Below are positions 1 to 9,133 of a stretch of 52,580 bases of DNA, in pieces. The stretch covers positions 1 through 52,580 of the forward strand of contig CAYSPJ010000022.1 of assembly GCA_964432875.1 (NCBI GenBank), read 5' to 3'. A model generated the notes under the pieces. That model was given only the letters and a program-made list of their open reading frames with translations. It was not told the DNA's origin and searched no databases. This DNA is from JACJYE01 sp964432875. GTDB lineage: Bacteria; Bacteroidota; Bacteroidia; Chitinophagales; Saprospiraceae. A program made the translations under genes and the position numbers. Each line of letters opens with the position of its first letter. Position 1 is the first letter of the stretch.

Positions 1-551
1 GGCAGCCATTGGAGGAGGGGGCGCAGCTGCCTGGCCCCCTTGAACTTTTTATGCCCCTCCTTGCACGCTTGCAGATCAGGCCTCCGGCACAGACGCTCCC
101 CTACCTGTTTCGCCAAGCGCAGGGCAGGTATTAGCTGATATATACCATGCGTAAAAATGTGTCCTAATAGTAGCCGCTGGAAAGAAGGGGGCAGGGTATG
201 ATCGAGCTGAGTGTGCTGCCATCGCCTCACATCAGGCATCAGTAATTCGCACTATATACAAGGAGAGGCTGGCGCACTACGCCGATGGGAGGCATAAACA
301 GTGAAATTCCTTAAAAAAATCCGGCACTGCAGCTAGCTACAGTGCCTTAATCTAACGCAAGGCTTAGCACTAACTCATGTCCTTAAAACAGCTTGTGCCA
401 GACCTGGACTTGCTTTGCAACCGGGGCGAAAGTTGCCATTAGAAGACGAAGCCGCGGCAAGATCATACGACTCCCCCTTGCCCCTACTACTTTCGGGGGT
501 TGAATGATAATCTTTAGCTCTCGACCTTAACCTCGGCCACAAACCTCACCA
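1..551. other. Intergenic / window edge, no gene recognised
   Basis: No open reading frame here has a convincing start, composition or recognisable product. The only structure I see is a short hairpin at 323-346 (arms GGCACTG and CAGTGCC around a self-complementary AGCTAGCT), not followed by a clear T-run. The region lies downstream of the minus-strand coiled-coil gene, so it could carry that transcript's end, but nothing decisive is visible. Confidence 0.5.
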
Positions 552-1922
552 TTAATCTGCCATTTTCCCTCCCTTCAATTCCTCTTGGTACTCCCGCAAC
601 ACAGCCCATTCGCCATTATGCGCCAAGCGGGCCTGAGCGGGCCAGGTTCCCGGGTCGTGGATGCGGAAGCTAGGGCCGGCGGCATCGAGAATGGCTTTGA
701 TTTGTTCCAGGTCGGCGGTAGCCAGGCTCTCCCAATCTCCAATGCCTGCTTGCTTGAGCAGTTCTTCGATTTTAGAGCCGATACCCTCGATGATTTTCAG
801 GTCTTCAGGGTCATTAGATAGTGCGCCAGAGGTGTTTTTGCGGAATGCATCCGGATTATCTTGCTTTTTCAAAGCCAGGTTAGCCGCCTGCTCCACCCAT
901 TGGTCGCGCTCAATCCGGCCTTCGAAGTATTGGATGGCAGCGGTCACTTCCTGGATGCGGGCGGAATCCCAGGCCGCTATTTCGTTGTAGGTATATACTC
1001 CGATCTCATTGAGCTTGCGCTCCAGGAAAGGGCCGATGCCCTCGATGCGGGTCAGGTCGTCCCATTCGGGCATATCTTCGGGCAGGATGAGTTTTTCGTA
1101 AACTTTCTTCTGGTCAGGGCTGAACACTTGAGCTGGCTCCTCCTCAATCAGTTCGGCATCCGGCATTCCCGGGCGAGGGTGCAAAGGGCCCACTTCCAAT
1201 GGTGCCATGCTCTCTTGAATGGAGGTAGCCAGGCTCATGCCCCGGCTATTTTCTTTGATAATACCAGTCAATTCGTTGCGCAGCTCGACATTTTCGCCTT
1301 CCAGGCGCTCCAACTTGGCCTCCATAGCCTCCAGGCGCTGGCGGGTGGCGTTGTAGATGCTTTGGATTTGTGCCAGGCTATTGAGCGACTGGTCTTCCTC
1401 TTCCAGGGTGGTGGAGAGCTCCTGATTTTGTGATTGCAAAACGTCGAGTTGCTGTTGCAGCATGGCCAATTGGCTAGTCAAGTAGGCTACCTCGCTGTCA
1501 CGGGTAGCCAGTTGGCTGTTCAATTCAGCCAATGCCTCTGGGGCAAGCGCCTGAGTTTGGGCGGCGGCTTCCAGCGCTTCAATCTTGCGGTTGAGCTGGA
1601 AAATATCGCGGTGCAACTGTCCTTTTTCTCCATCCAGCCGCTCGGCGCGGGCCTCCGCTTCCTGAGTGGCAAAGCCCGCCTTTTTAAGGTCGGCCTCTTT
1701 TAGCGCTAGTTCTTCACGCAAGCCTTCCAATTCCGAGTGGGAATCAGCCAGCTCCTTCTCTCTTTGCTTTAGCTCTTGCCGCAGCAGCTTGACGCGGCGG
1801 CTCCGCAGGATGTACCCCAACAGCAAGCCAAACAAAAAAGCAATGAGCATGATAAACAGGATGGCGTAGCTGTCCTGGGTATTAAACTGTTCAAAAAGCT
1901 TGATAGAATCCATATTTTTCAA
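552..1922 (-). CDS. Membrane-anchored coiled-coil protein with helix-hairpin-helix repeats
   Basis: A 456-residue protein. A single N-terminal membrane helix (about residues 20-40, FIMLIAFLFGLLLGYIL) is followed by a basic stop-transfer RSRR. A long charged coiled coil follows (about 45-225), then two copies of a helix-hairpin-helix-like module with IEGIGPFLERKL near residue 295 and IEGIGSKIEELL near residue 380. The C-terminal module ends in a TWPAQARLA...EWAVLREYQ pattern typical of the HhH proteins often annotated as 'NADH:ubiquinone oxidoreductase 24 kDa-like' in Bacteroidota. The coiled coil would face the cytoplasm if the positive-inside rule holds. The start lies 29 bases after the OmpA-like gene's stop, so the two are probably cotranscribed. 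HhH modules can bind DNA, but in this membrane family a protein-protein role is equally plausible. Function is unknown. Confidence 0.85.
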   Translation of the reverse strand: MKNMDSIKLFEQFNTQDSYAILFIMLIAFLFGLLLGYILRSRRVKLLRQELKQREKELADSHSELEGLREELALKEADLKKAGFATQEAEARAERLDGEKGQLHRDIFQLNRKIEALEAAAQTQALAPEALAELNSQLATRDSEVAYLTSQLAMLQQQLDVLQSQNQELSTTLEEEDQSLNSLAQIQSIYNATRQRLEAMEAKLERLEGENVELRNELTGIIKENSRGMSLATSIQESMAPLEVGPLHPRPGMPDAELIEEEPAQVFSPDQKKVYEKLILPEDMPEWDDLTRIEGIGPFLERKLNEIGVYTYNEIAAWDSARIQEVTAAIQYFEGRIERDQWVEQAANLALKKQDNPDAFRKNTSGALSNDPEDLKIIEGIGSKIEELLKQAGIGDWESLATADLEQIKAILDAAGPSFRIHDPGTWPAQARLAHNGEWAVLREYQEELKGGKMAD

Positions 1923-1951
1923 TTCTTAATTTCTCAACGATGATTAGCATG

Positions 1952-2872
1952 TTATTGGTTAGCACCTTCGACTTCAGCCTCATCCGGGTTGAAGAGGACG
2001 AAATTGACGCGCCGGTTTTTCTGTCGCCCTTCGGGGTTGTCTTTGCCATCGGGCGAAGAATTGGGTGCCGCAGGCCGTTTTTTCCCCAAGGATTCCACTT
2101 CAATTTTGGCTTTTACGCCCAGAGAATCGACGAAATATCTCCTCGCATTGCGCGCCCGGCGCAGGCCTAGGTCCAGATTGTATGCGTCGGAGCCAATACT
2201 GTCCGTATGCCCAATGATTTTCAGGCTGGCACTGGGGTTTAACCCCAGATAAGTCTTCACCGAATCGGCATAGAGCAAGAGCGGGCCGCCCGGCAGGAAA
2301 GCATCGGAATTATAGGCGAAATTGGCATCGGAGAAGGTCATGTCCCGAAAGGTGAAAACGACTTTTTCATAATCCTGCGGCACATTAGAGGGGTCATAGA
2401 GCTCGAACAGCAATGGTTCGCGCAATTGGGGGTCTTTGCTCAGGCCATGATCAAGGGAGATGCGCTCCTGAGGGACCCCTCTTCTCAACAGGAGCCGACG
2501 GATTTGGTCGGCCCGGGCCAAGCCAATATTTTCAAAATAGCCAGGAGCAATACCCTGTTCACCCTCGCGGTAAAAAGCCGTGATGGTCATGTTCCTATCG
2601 GGCCGAGCCTGGAGGATGGCGGCTACGGTATCGAGAAAAGCCTGATTGTTATCGTTTAGGCTAGGCAGGATGCTCGCCGAATCAAAGGCAAACTGGTCGT
2701 AGCCCTGCAGCAGGGCAGTATCGCCATCGGTGAGCCTGAGGTTCTTCAGGCGGTTGCTTTCCTGCGGTTGTTCCTGCCCGCAGAGCTGGCGCACCTCACA
2801 GACGAAGTACCAGCGCGCCAACAGCACATAAATGCCAAATAGTAGAAAGACCAAAAGCGCTAAAAGCCTCAT
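1952..2872 (-). CDS. Inner-membrane-anchored protein with two OmpA-like domains
   Basis: A 306-residue protein with an N-terminal hydrophobic helix (residues 1-20), a short cysteine-containing linker and two OmpA/MotB-fold regions. The C-terminal one (about 165-300) has the canonical GHTDSIG loop and the helix LGLRRARNARRY, the usual diaminopimelate-binding Asp and Arg positions, so it should bind peptidoglycan. The first (about 55-150: FAFDSASILPSL, then ITAFYREGEQG and LARADQIRRLLLRRGV) keeps the fold signature but lacks the HTD motif. It looks like a degenerate second copy. The protein is probably periplasmic, tethered to the inner membrane and gripping the cell wall. It is the first gene of a two-gene operon with the coiled-coil HhH protein. 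Confidence 0.87.
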   Translation of the reverse strand: MRLLALLVFLLFGIYVLLARWYFVCEVRQLCGQEQPQESNRLKNLRLTDGDTALLQGYDQFAFDSASILPSLNDNNQAFLDTVAAILQARPDRNMTITAFYREGEQGIAPGYFENIGLARADQIRRLLLRRGVPQERISLDHGLSKDPQLREPLLFELYDPSNVPQDYEKVVFTFRDMTFSDANFAYNSDAFLPGGPLLLYADSVKTYLGLNPSASLKIIGHTDSIGSDAYNLDLGLRRARNARRYFVDSLGVKAKIEVESLGKKRPAAPNSSPDGKDNPEGRQKNRRVNFVLFNPDEAEVEGANQ

Positions 2873-3050
2873 AGGTGTTTAATATTGGTGACGAAAACTA
2901 TCCCGGCGCTGCCCTTATTTTTTCGCCTCGGCGTTCCAGGCAGCTAAAATTAGGCATTATTGCCGTTTTCTCCATGCTTTCGCGCCAAATCTATGCTAAG
3001 ATTTGCATAATTGCCGTTTATCCGCTAACTTTATTGCTAAAAGATTGCCT

Positions 3051-3401
3051 ATGAAAATCCGCTGCCAGGCTAACAGCCTGCGCTTCCGCCTCCGCAAATC
3101 TGATGTAGAAACCCTTTCCAGAGAAGGTAGGCTCAGGGAAGAAATCGCTTTCGGCCTTTCGTTTGAACTTTATACGGCAACCATCCCTAAAATGGCTGCA
3201 TCTTTGGCTAACGGCTTGCTCCGCATCGGCTTGCCCATCGGCACGGCAGAAGCCTGGATGACTTCCAATATGGTGGCCATCGAAGGGGAATTATCTCCGG
3301 GCAAGGCCCAAAACCTGCACGTCCTTATCGAAAAGGATTTCCCCTGCCAGCACCGGCCTGATGAAGATAAACAGGATACTTTTGAGGAGCTGGCCGGCTG
3401 A
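3051..3401 (+). CDS. DUF7009-like small protein
   Basis: A 116-residue soluble protein. I start it at the ATG at 3051 (MKIRCQANSLRFRLRKSDV) rather than the in-frame ATG at 3003, because family members begin with the MKIR...N..R.RL..SE/DV pattern. The end has Cys-His-x-x-Pro-Asp-Glu-Asp followed by an acidic tail, matching the conserved KDFxC...RDEDE ending I associate with this Bacteroidota family. There is no signal peptide and no membrane segment. Function is unknown. It stands alone between a minus-strand operon and a convergent terminator. Confidence 0.75.
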   Translation: MKIRCQANSLRFRLRKSDVETLSREGRLREEIAFGLSFELYTATIPKMAASLANGLLRIGLPIGTAEAWMTSNMVAIEGELSPGKAQNLHVLIEKDFPCQHRPDEDKQDTFEELAG

Positions 3402-3439
3402 GGGATGGTGCTTTAAGCCTTTTGCCCCAAAAATCAGAA

Positions 3440-3474
3440 GGGGTGTCGGATACTTTCAAGGTGTCCGACACCCC
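3440..3474. terminator. Convergent inverted repeat, likely bidirectional terminator or REP-like element
   Basis: A perfect 11-bp inverted repeat (GGGGTGTCGGA and TCCGACACCCC) with a 13-base loop sits between the ends of two convergent genes. Its position fits a shared terminator. There is no strong T-run on either side, so it may instead be a dispersed repetitive palindrome. Confidence 0.6.
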
Positions 3475-3479
3475 CTCCT

Positions 3480-6400
3480 CTACCACGCCGCCTTGATCAC
3501 TGGCAGTACCCACTCTCTCCAGGCGCTCTTGATCGTTACAAAGTAGCCCCCACTCGGTAGCCGCTCAATAGCAAAGATTTCAGTTGACCAACCCTGGGGT
3601 GCCTCGCAGCGGCGGCTCTCCCAAAGGCGGCCCTGCACATCATGCAGTTGGAGGACAACCTCCCCTGGAGCGGCCAGGAAGAAGCGGGCTGAAAATTCTG
3701 GCCCCGCAGGATTAGGGAATACGACCGGCTTGCTCTCTTCGGGCGCTGTATCCAGTATTTGCTCCGAAGGGGCAAAGCGGTAAGCCTTTGTGGCTCCCAC
3801 TTCCTGACTTGCCTCCCCCTCTTGTACCAGCGGGTTGACCGGCGCTGCTATATGCAGCGTATAGTCTTCCGTTTCACCCCAACTGTATAACCCGCAACCG
3901 CTGAAGGACGTACTCCACCGCATGACGATACGCAGGCGGTACTCGCCTTGCCCCAGAGCTGTCGGCAGGGTAAATTGCCCACTGACGGCATTAGCCACAG
4001 GCATTTGGGAGAAAGCAAGCTCCTGACTGTTTTCAAACAGGCCATTCTGATTATAGTCTATCCAAATACTCCAACTTTCCGGGAAGACGCCATTGTTGTA
4101 GCCTGGATGCAAGGTGAAAGGGATAGTTTCTCCTGGCACTGCGTTCACAATCAGGTTTGAGTAGTCGCCATAGCCGCCGTCATTGCCAGAGTTGTTGCTC
4201 AAGCTGCCCAACGTGACGTGTTGAATCCATTCAAAGCTGGTATTCAGGCCGGCAGAAACACAGTATTGGATCGCCTGAGGAGTGACGTGGATGGTGTAGT
4301 CTTCCACCTCACCATATACAAAGCCTTCACAAGGCAGCGGCGTTATACCAAATGCCATGGCGATGCGCAGTAGCTTAGGCCCCGGAGAAGTACCAGCGGG
4401 GATGGATAGCGTAAATGACAAATTTCCACTGGAACTCGCGATCGGCAAAATGTATTCGCCGGCATCCTCAAAGTCGCCATCGTCGTTGAGGTCAATCCAG
4501 GCGATCCAGTTGACCAGGAAGGCGTTGGAAAAAAAGCCGGGCCAGAGCGATAGGTTAAAAGACTGCCCGGCTTCAACTTCGAGTTGAAGCGCGCTATCTT
4601 CCGCAAAAGAGGCATAGCCGCCATTATTGCCGCTGTGGTTGATGATATTGCCCAACTGTACCTTTTCAATCCAGTTGAACGCTGCATTAGCCCCTTGGCT
4701 GATGCAGTCTCCTGATGGGGGTGGCACGATTTCAAAATCAACCGTTGTGGCACAATCATTGGCATCCGTTACAGTGACCAAATAACCGCCAGGAGCCAGC
4801 ATAGTTCCCTCGTTGCCAGTAGAACCGTCGGGCCAGAGGAATTGATAGGGCGGCAAGCCACCCTGGGCAGCGATGCTAACCGTTTGCCCATCTGCACCGA
4901 TGGTAGCCTGGGCAAGCAGAGGTGGCGGGCCGGCTACGTTAGCCGCAGCGCTCTGCGTACAGCCGTTGCTATCCGTTACGCTTAGCCCATAGAGCCCTGC
5001 GGAGATATTGATTAGGTTGGCCAGCGTGCTGCCGTTGCTCCACTGGTAGGCATAGCTGCCCGAACCGCCAACAACCGCAGGGAAGATAGCGCCGTCTGAG
5101 GAATCGGAGCAACTGGGCGAGAATACTTCCAGGCTAATGACAGGGCTGCTCCCTGCTTGTACCTGGGCAATGGCAGCCTGTGTACACCCCCAGACATCGG
5201 TGACCGTGAGCATGTAATCACCTGGCAATAAATTGGTTATCGTGGGTGTAGTTGCCCCATTGCTCCATTGATAGGAATAGGGTGGCGTGCCATTTGAAAC
5301 GATGGCGCTTGCCTGCCCACTGGCCGTATTCCCGCAGCTGGCAGCTTGTATCGTGATGCCGACATCCATCGGGCTGGGCTGGCTGATTTCAACGCTGGCA
5401 ACGATGGTCGCGTTGCCATCAGAGACCGTCACCTGGTATAAGCCGGCAGCCAGGCCGCTAAGCTGCTGACTGGTGGCACCATTGCTCCAGGTAAAGCTAT
5501 AATTGCCCGTACCACCGGAAGGGAAGACGATCGCCCAGCCATTGGCAACATCATGGCAAGAGGTGCTTGGGCTGGCAGTAATACTGGCTTGCAAAGAGGC
5601 CAGGCCAGTTTGCAAGCAGAAGTTGGCAGAGCTGGAAGCGCCGAAGGAACTCCCGGAAGCCAACAACTGCCCTTGAGCGTTATGCAGTTGGAAATAACCC
5701 TGGCCGGCACTGCAGCATAGGCCATTATTACCACTATCATAAATTGAAAAAACATGACAGCCCTGGGGCAGGCATAGCGGGATAGTGATGAGCTGGTTAG
5801 CCAAAGCATCGCTATACGGGCCACCACTGGCCAGTTGGTTGCCTGCCTGGTTGAATATCTTCCAGGATACCTGCCCCGGGTTGCCATCAAGCTTCAGGCT
5901 CAAGACGGCTTCGCTCTGGCAGGGGTGATGCTGATAGAATTTGGCGTAAGCCCGCCGCCCCTGCGCATCATTGGCATGGCGGGCGCTCACGCTATACCAG
6001 TTGCCTGCTGGCGCGGGAGCAGGTATGTCTAAGCTCGTGCCGCTTGTGGTAGCAATCACTTCCATAAACTTGGTGCCCATCGCATAAACATCGTATGAAA
6101 TGGCGCCATTTACGGGCTCCCAAAAGATGCGAGCGGTATTACTGCCCGTGGAAGTGATATGGAAATCTGGAGTGTTCAGAATGATGAAATTGTCGCCTGC
6201 AACAGTCGTGGCGCCCCGCGAGATGCGGAAACGCGCTTGGCTGGTAGCGATGGCAGGCACGGTCCAGGCAAAATGCCGCAAATGCCCCGCTACATTGGAA
6301 GCGATGGAGGCCCAGCTCTGACCGCCATTGATGGAGTATTGAAGTGCGAACGCGCCTTGGTTTCCGGCAGCATCCCAAAACAAATCGATATTCTGCCCCG

Positions 6401-8348
6401 GAGATAGGCGCTCCCCCCCTTGCGGATAAACGACGGCCAACTCCTCCTGGAAAAAAGCGTAAACGAGATAGTACGCCTGCGGGCCTTGTGGGATGAGGTG
6501 CCCAAAGGCTCGGGCATTGTAAAGGCCCGGAGCAGGATTTTTGAGCACCACCTGCTCCATGTTGTTGACCCGATCAATGCCAGCGTAAGCCGGCTTGGTC
6601 AGGCTATCAATGTGGGGAAAGGTGCTGAGTTTATGGGGGAGATAAATGGCATTATTAGGCCCCTGCAGGCTGAGGTCCAGGTCGTTGACCAGGGCTTTGG
6701 CCGCCAGGGGCGAAGCAGCGGGGTCATGCCAATACAACATCACGCGCATTTCTTTGGTGCCAGCTGGCACATTAATGGAATGGCTGTGCATGGCGCTCTG
6801 GCTCATCAGCCCCGCCTGGTAATGCTGCTGCTCGATGAGGCGAAGGGCTCGGCTCCCATTGACGCGCCCCCAGCCATACTCATAGTCCGGGCCGGGACGC
6901 CCCAGGTCTTCGGCCGTATTGAGCAAGGCCCCTTTGAGCAGGGCAGAGGGCGGGTTCTGCCCATTGTGCAGATTGCGGTAGGCTTGCACGATAACGGCAT
7001 AAATGCCCGCAATGGCTGGCGAGGCAGCCGAAGTGCCGCTGCCAAGCCGATACTTATCATCGGCATCAGGGGTGAGGCTGCCCTGGGCTATGGCGCAGAG
7101 GTCGGGCTTGATGCGCCCGTCTTCAGCCGGGCCGCGGCTACTGCTTGGCGACAGGATGTCGCCAAAGGTTACATTCCCTACCGCAAAGACGTTTTTACCT
7201 GCTTTTTGCCCCCCGGTAATGTTGCCATAAGCTTTGCCGTCTGGACCGATTATTTGGCCGTAGATACTGCTGCAACCACTGCTGCTGGAGTTGCCCGCCG
7301 AAAAACAATGCATCAGGTATGCGTTGCTATACACCTGGTGGTCGATATATTGCGTAGAAGAACTATAATAGCCCCCACAGCTCTCTCCATAGGACGTAGA
7401 AGTGACGATGGTGCCATAGCTTTGGAGATATTGCTCCGCATTCTGGATATGTGGATAGCCGCTGATGAGGCTGAGGTGGATGGTAGCCCCAGGTGCCAGC
7501 CCCCGGGCAAGAGGGTTAATATTGCCTGCCCCGGCAGCGATTCCAACCGTCATGTCGCCGTGGGTCCCCCAATTGGAAGTAGTCATGCTGATGACGCGCC
7601 CTTTGAGATCGGTATGGTTGACGGTCCCGTCGTCGCCAATACCGATGACCACTCCGCTGCCATTATAGTTGCTGTTGGGGGCCTGGCTTTGCCAGTTGGC
7701 GCGCATCAGGGCATTAGCCCTTTCTCCTTCCGGTTCTGGTGCCAACGGCGCTATTTCCAGAAAATAGATCGCCGGGTGATTGGCCAGACGAGGCACCTCG
7801 GCAGCATTTATTTCCAAGAATAGGCTAAAGGCATCGAACGATTGGATGGTAAAACCTATCTCCTCCAGGTGCTCCAGCATAGCTGATGGGACGATGCCCG
7901 GCATGGGCAACACCCGCAGGGAAAGTCTCCCCTCTGAATTGGCCGCTAACTCCTGCATTAAGGGCCGGCTAATCTTAAAGGAGCCTAGCAATGGAAGTGC
8001 AGCCCGCAATTGGAGGCCTCCCAGGCCTACAGATTGCGGCACCCGTGCCAGATAGGCATAGTCGGGCAAATAATCCAGCAAGATAATCCCCTGCTGTTTC
8101 AGCGCATCTTGTTCGAGTTCATCTGGCAATGCGTCAAACTGAATGATACAGTAGATGTAATCGCCGATTGTATAGCTCCTCCAGGCTTCTGGGCCCTCCA
8201 TTTTAGCCGCCAGCTTCTGAATTTCTCCTTCCGGCAAGGTGCCGGACTGAAAGAGCAGTTGGTGGCTTTCTTGGCTATGAGCTATTGTCGCAAGCCCAAA
8301 AAACAAGACGAATGCGATAGTTTGGTTAAGGTTTGTAATGACTTTCAT
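3480..8348 (-). CDS. Secreted subtilisin-like (S8, Kp43-type) peptidase with SprB repeats, GEVED domains and T9SS type A tail
   Basis: A 1622-residue secreted serine protease. Order of parts: signal peptide (1-25, ending AHSQ); prodomain-like region to about 215; S8 catalytic domain about 225-505 with Asp239 or Asp240 (GIGDDG), His263 (GTHGD) and Ser440 (GSGTSAASP); a beta-sandwich about 510-635, as in Kp43-type proteases; an Ig-like segment about 638-725; a FnIII-like region about 727-800; and a Cys-rich segment about 805-915 (CCSAGQGYF). Next come four SprB-type repeats about 930-1210 (each with WSNG or WPDG and YxVTVTD), two GEVED domains about 1215-1355 and 1362-1500 (GEVEDYTIHV, GETEDYTLHI), and a type IX sorting domain about 1540-1622 (VFPNPAGPEFSARF). 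The catalytic triad looks intact. It is probably an outer-surface or released protease that degrades external protein. It has no close partner gene. Confidence 0.93.
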   Translation of the reverse strand: MKVITNLNQTIAFVLFFGLATIAHSQESHQLLFQSGTLPEGEIQKLAAKMEGPEAWRSYTIGDYIYCIIQFDALPDELEQDALKQQGIILLDYLPDYAYLARVPQSVGLGGLQLRAALPLLGSFKISRPLMQELAANSEGRLSLRVLPMPGIVPSAMLEHLEEIGFTIQSFDAFSLFLEINAAEVPRLANHPAIYFLEIAPLAPEPEGERANALMRANWQSQAPNSNYNGSGVVIGIGDDGTVNHTDLKGRVISMTTSNWGTHGDMTVGIAAGAGNINPLARGLAPGATIHLSLISGYPHIQNAEQYLQSYGTIVTSTSYGESCGGYYSSSTQYIDHQVYSNAYLMHCFSAGNSSSSGCSSIYGQIIGPDGKAYGNITGGQKAGKNVFAVGNVTFGDILSPSSSRGPAEDGRIKPDLCAIAQGSLTPDADDKYRLGSGTSAASPAIAGIYAVIVQAYRNLHNGQNPPSALLKGALLNTAEDLGRPGPDYEYGWGRVNGSRALRLIEQQHYQAGLMSQSAMHSHSINVPAGTKEMRVMLYWHDPAASPLAAKALVNDLDLSLQGPNNAIYLPHKLSTFPHIDSLTKPAYAGIDRVNNMEQVVLKNPAPGLYNARAFGHLIPQGPQAYYLVYAFFQEELAVVYPQGGERLSPGQNIDLFWDAAGNQGAFALQYSINGGQSWASIASNVAGHLRHFAWTVPAIATSQARFRISRGATTVAGDNFIILNTPDFHITSTGSNTARIFWEPVNGAISYDVYAMGTKFMEVIATTSGTSLDIPAPAPAGNWYSVSARHANDAQGRRAYAKFYQHHPCQSEAVLSLKLDGNPGQVSWKIFNQAGNQLASGGPYSDALANQLITIPLCLPQGCHVFSIYDSGNNGLCCSAGQGYFQLHNAQGQLLASGSSFGASSSANFCLQTGLASLQASITASPSTSCHDVANGWAIVFPSGGTGNYSFTWSNGATSQQLSGLAAGLYQVTVSDGNATIVASVEISQPSPMDVGITIQAASCGNTASGQASAIVSNGTPPYSYQWSNGATTPTITNLLPGDYMLTVTDVWGCTQAAIAQVQAGSSPVISLEVFSPSCSDSSDGAIFPAVVGGSGSYAYQWSNGSTLANLINISAGLYGLSVTDSNGCTQSAAANVAGPPPLLAQATIGADGQTVSIAAQGGLPPYQFLWPDGSTGNEGTMLAPGGYLVTVTDANDCATTVDFEIVPPPSGDCISQGANAAFNWIEKVQLGNIINHSGNNGGYASFAEDSALQLEVEAGQSFNLSLWPGFFSNAFLVNWIAWIDLNDDGDFEDAGEYILPIASSSGNLSFTLSIPAGTSPGPKLLRIAMAFGITPLPCEGFVYGEVEDYTIHVTPQAIQYCVSAGLNTSFEWIQHVTLGSLSNNSGNDGGYGDYSNLIVNAVPGETIPFTLHPGYNNGVFPESWSIWIDYNQNGLFENSQELAFSQMPVANAVSGQFTLPTALGQGEYRLRIVMRWSTSFSGCGLYSWGETEDYTLHIAAPVNPLVQEGEASQEVGATKAYRFAPSEQILDTAPEESKPVVFPNPAGPEFSARFFLAAPGEVVLQLHDVQGRLWESRRCEAPQGWSTEIFAIERLPSGGYFVTIKSAWREWVLPVIKAAW

Positions 8349-9133
8349 TTTGTACTGGGTTTAATTATTTTTTGCGTCAAAAGAATAGCACGCTCTGCCG
8401 AGTTGCGTAAGCCGACAGGCATGACAATGCCACCCCACAGTGTTGTACCATGCAACCTAGTGGCCTATGCTCTGATGTATCCAAAGCTATTTTTCAGCCT
8501 TCTTTAGAAGGGAGGCGCAGGCCCGTCCAGTTTTGATTTGTTTGGAATTCCCATGTTAAAAGTAGTTCTGCTGTATAATTCAATAAATGACAAACACTTG
8601 CTTTTTAATCGGCTTTGCATGGGTTGAACAAAGAGGTTCCATTACATTCGCTGAGTTGCGAATGCTCATAGGTTGGGAGTGATCTTTTGAAATGAAAAAC
8701 CCAGAATATTACGAATTTTTACCGCTTTCCACCAAAGGGGGAAAACGTCAAAATCCGTTTCTGGCGCAAGGTTTCAGGTTATCTGCTTGGGTTGTAAAAA
8801 ACACTAATAGCTAATTGCGTATGCAAAGCTATATAATAGTATTCAATAAACCAACATATGTCTAAAAAAATGATGTTTTTTTTACGTTTTCGTATTCTTT
8901 ACTCCCACTAGCCAATTGCCTCTGCACTCCTTGACATCTTAATGAGGTGTGATTTAGGTGGAGTATTGGAAGCGTAGCCTAGAGGCAAGAGGCAATATAA
9001 AACAGAATAGGGGAAGTTATTTTAGTGTGTAGGCAAGGCACCAAACGTAGATATAGCTATGGCGAGGCGAGGCCGCCAACGCACACAAAAATGACTCTTG
9101 ATAAGCAAATTATTGCTGCGTGCCCCCTAACAT
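8349..9133. other. AT-rich intergenic stretch, no gene recognised
   Basis: This 785-base gap separates two minus-strand peptidase genes and is visibly more AT-rich than either. Short frames exist but none has a credible start or product. Two minus-strand TAGCTTTG sequences (8482-8489 and 8823-8830 as CAAAGCTA on the plus strand) fit the Bacteroidota -7 box and could drive the S8 gene with a long leader, but no matching -33 TTG is well placed. I see no tRNA, riboswitch or repeat. Confidence 0.5.

Noticed and set aside
6420..7823. A 467-codon open frame on the plus strand
   Set aside because: It lies entirely antisense to the catalytic part of the S8 peptidase gene, whose triad and domain order are unmistakable. 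The antisense frame has no recognisable domain and is explained by codon bias.
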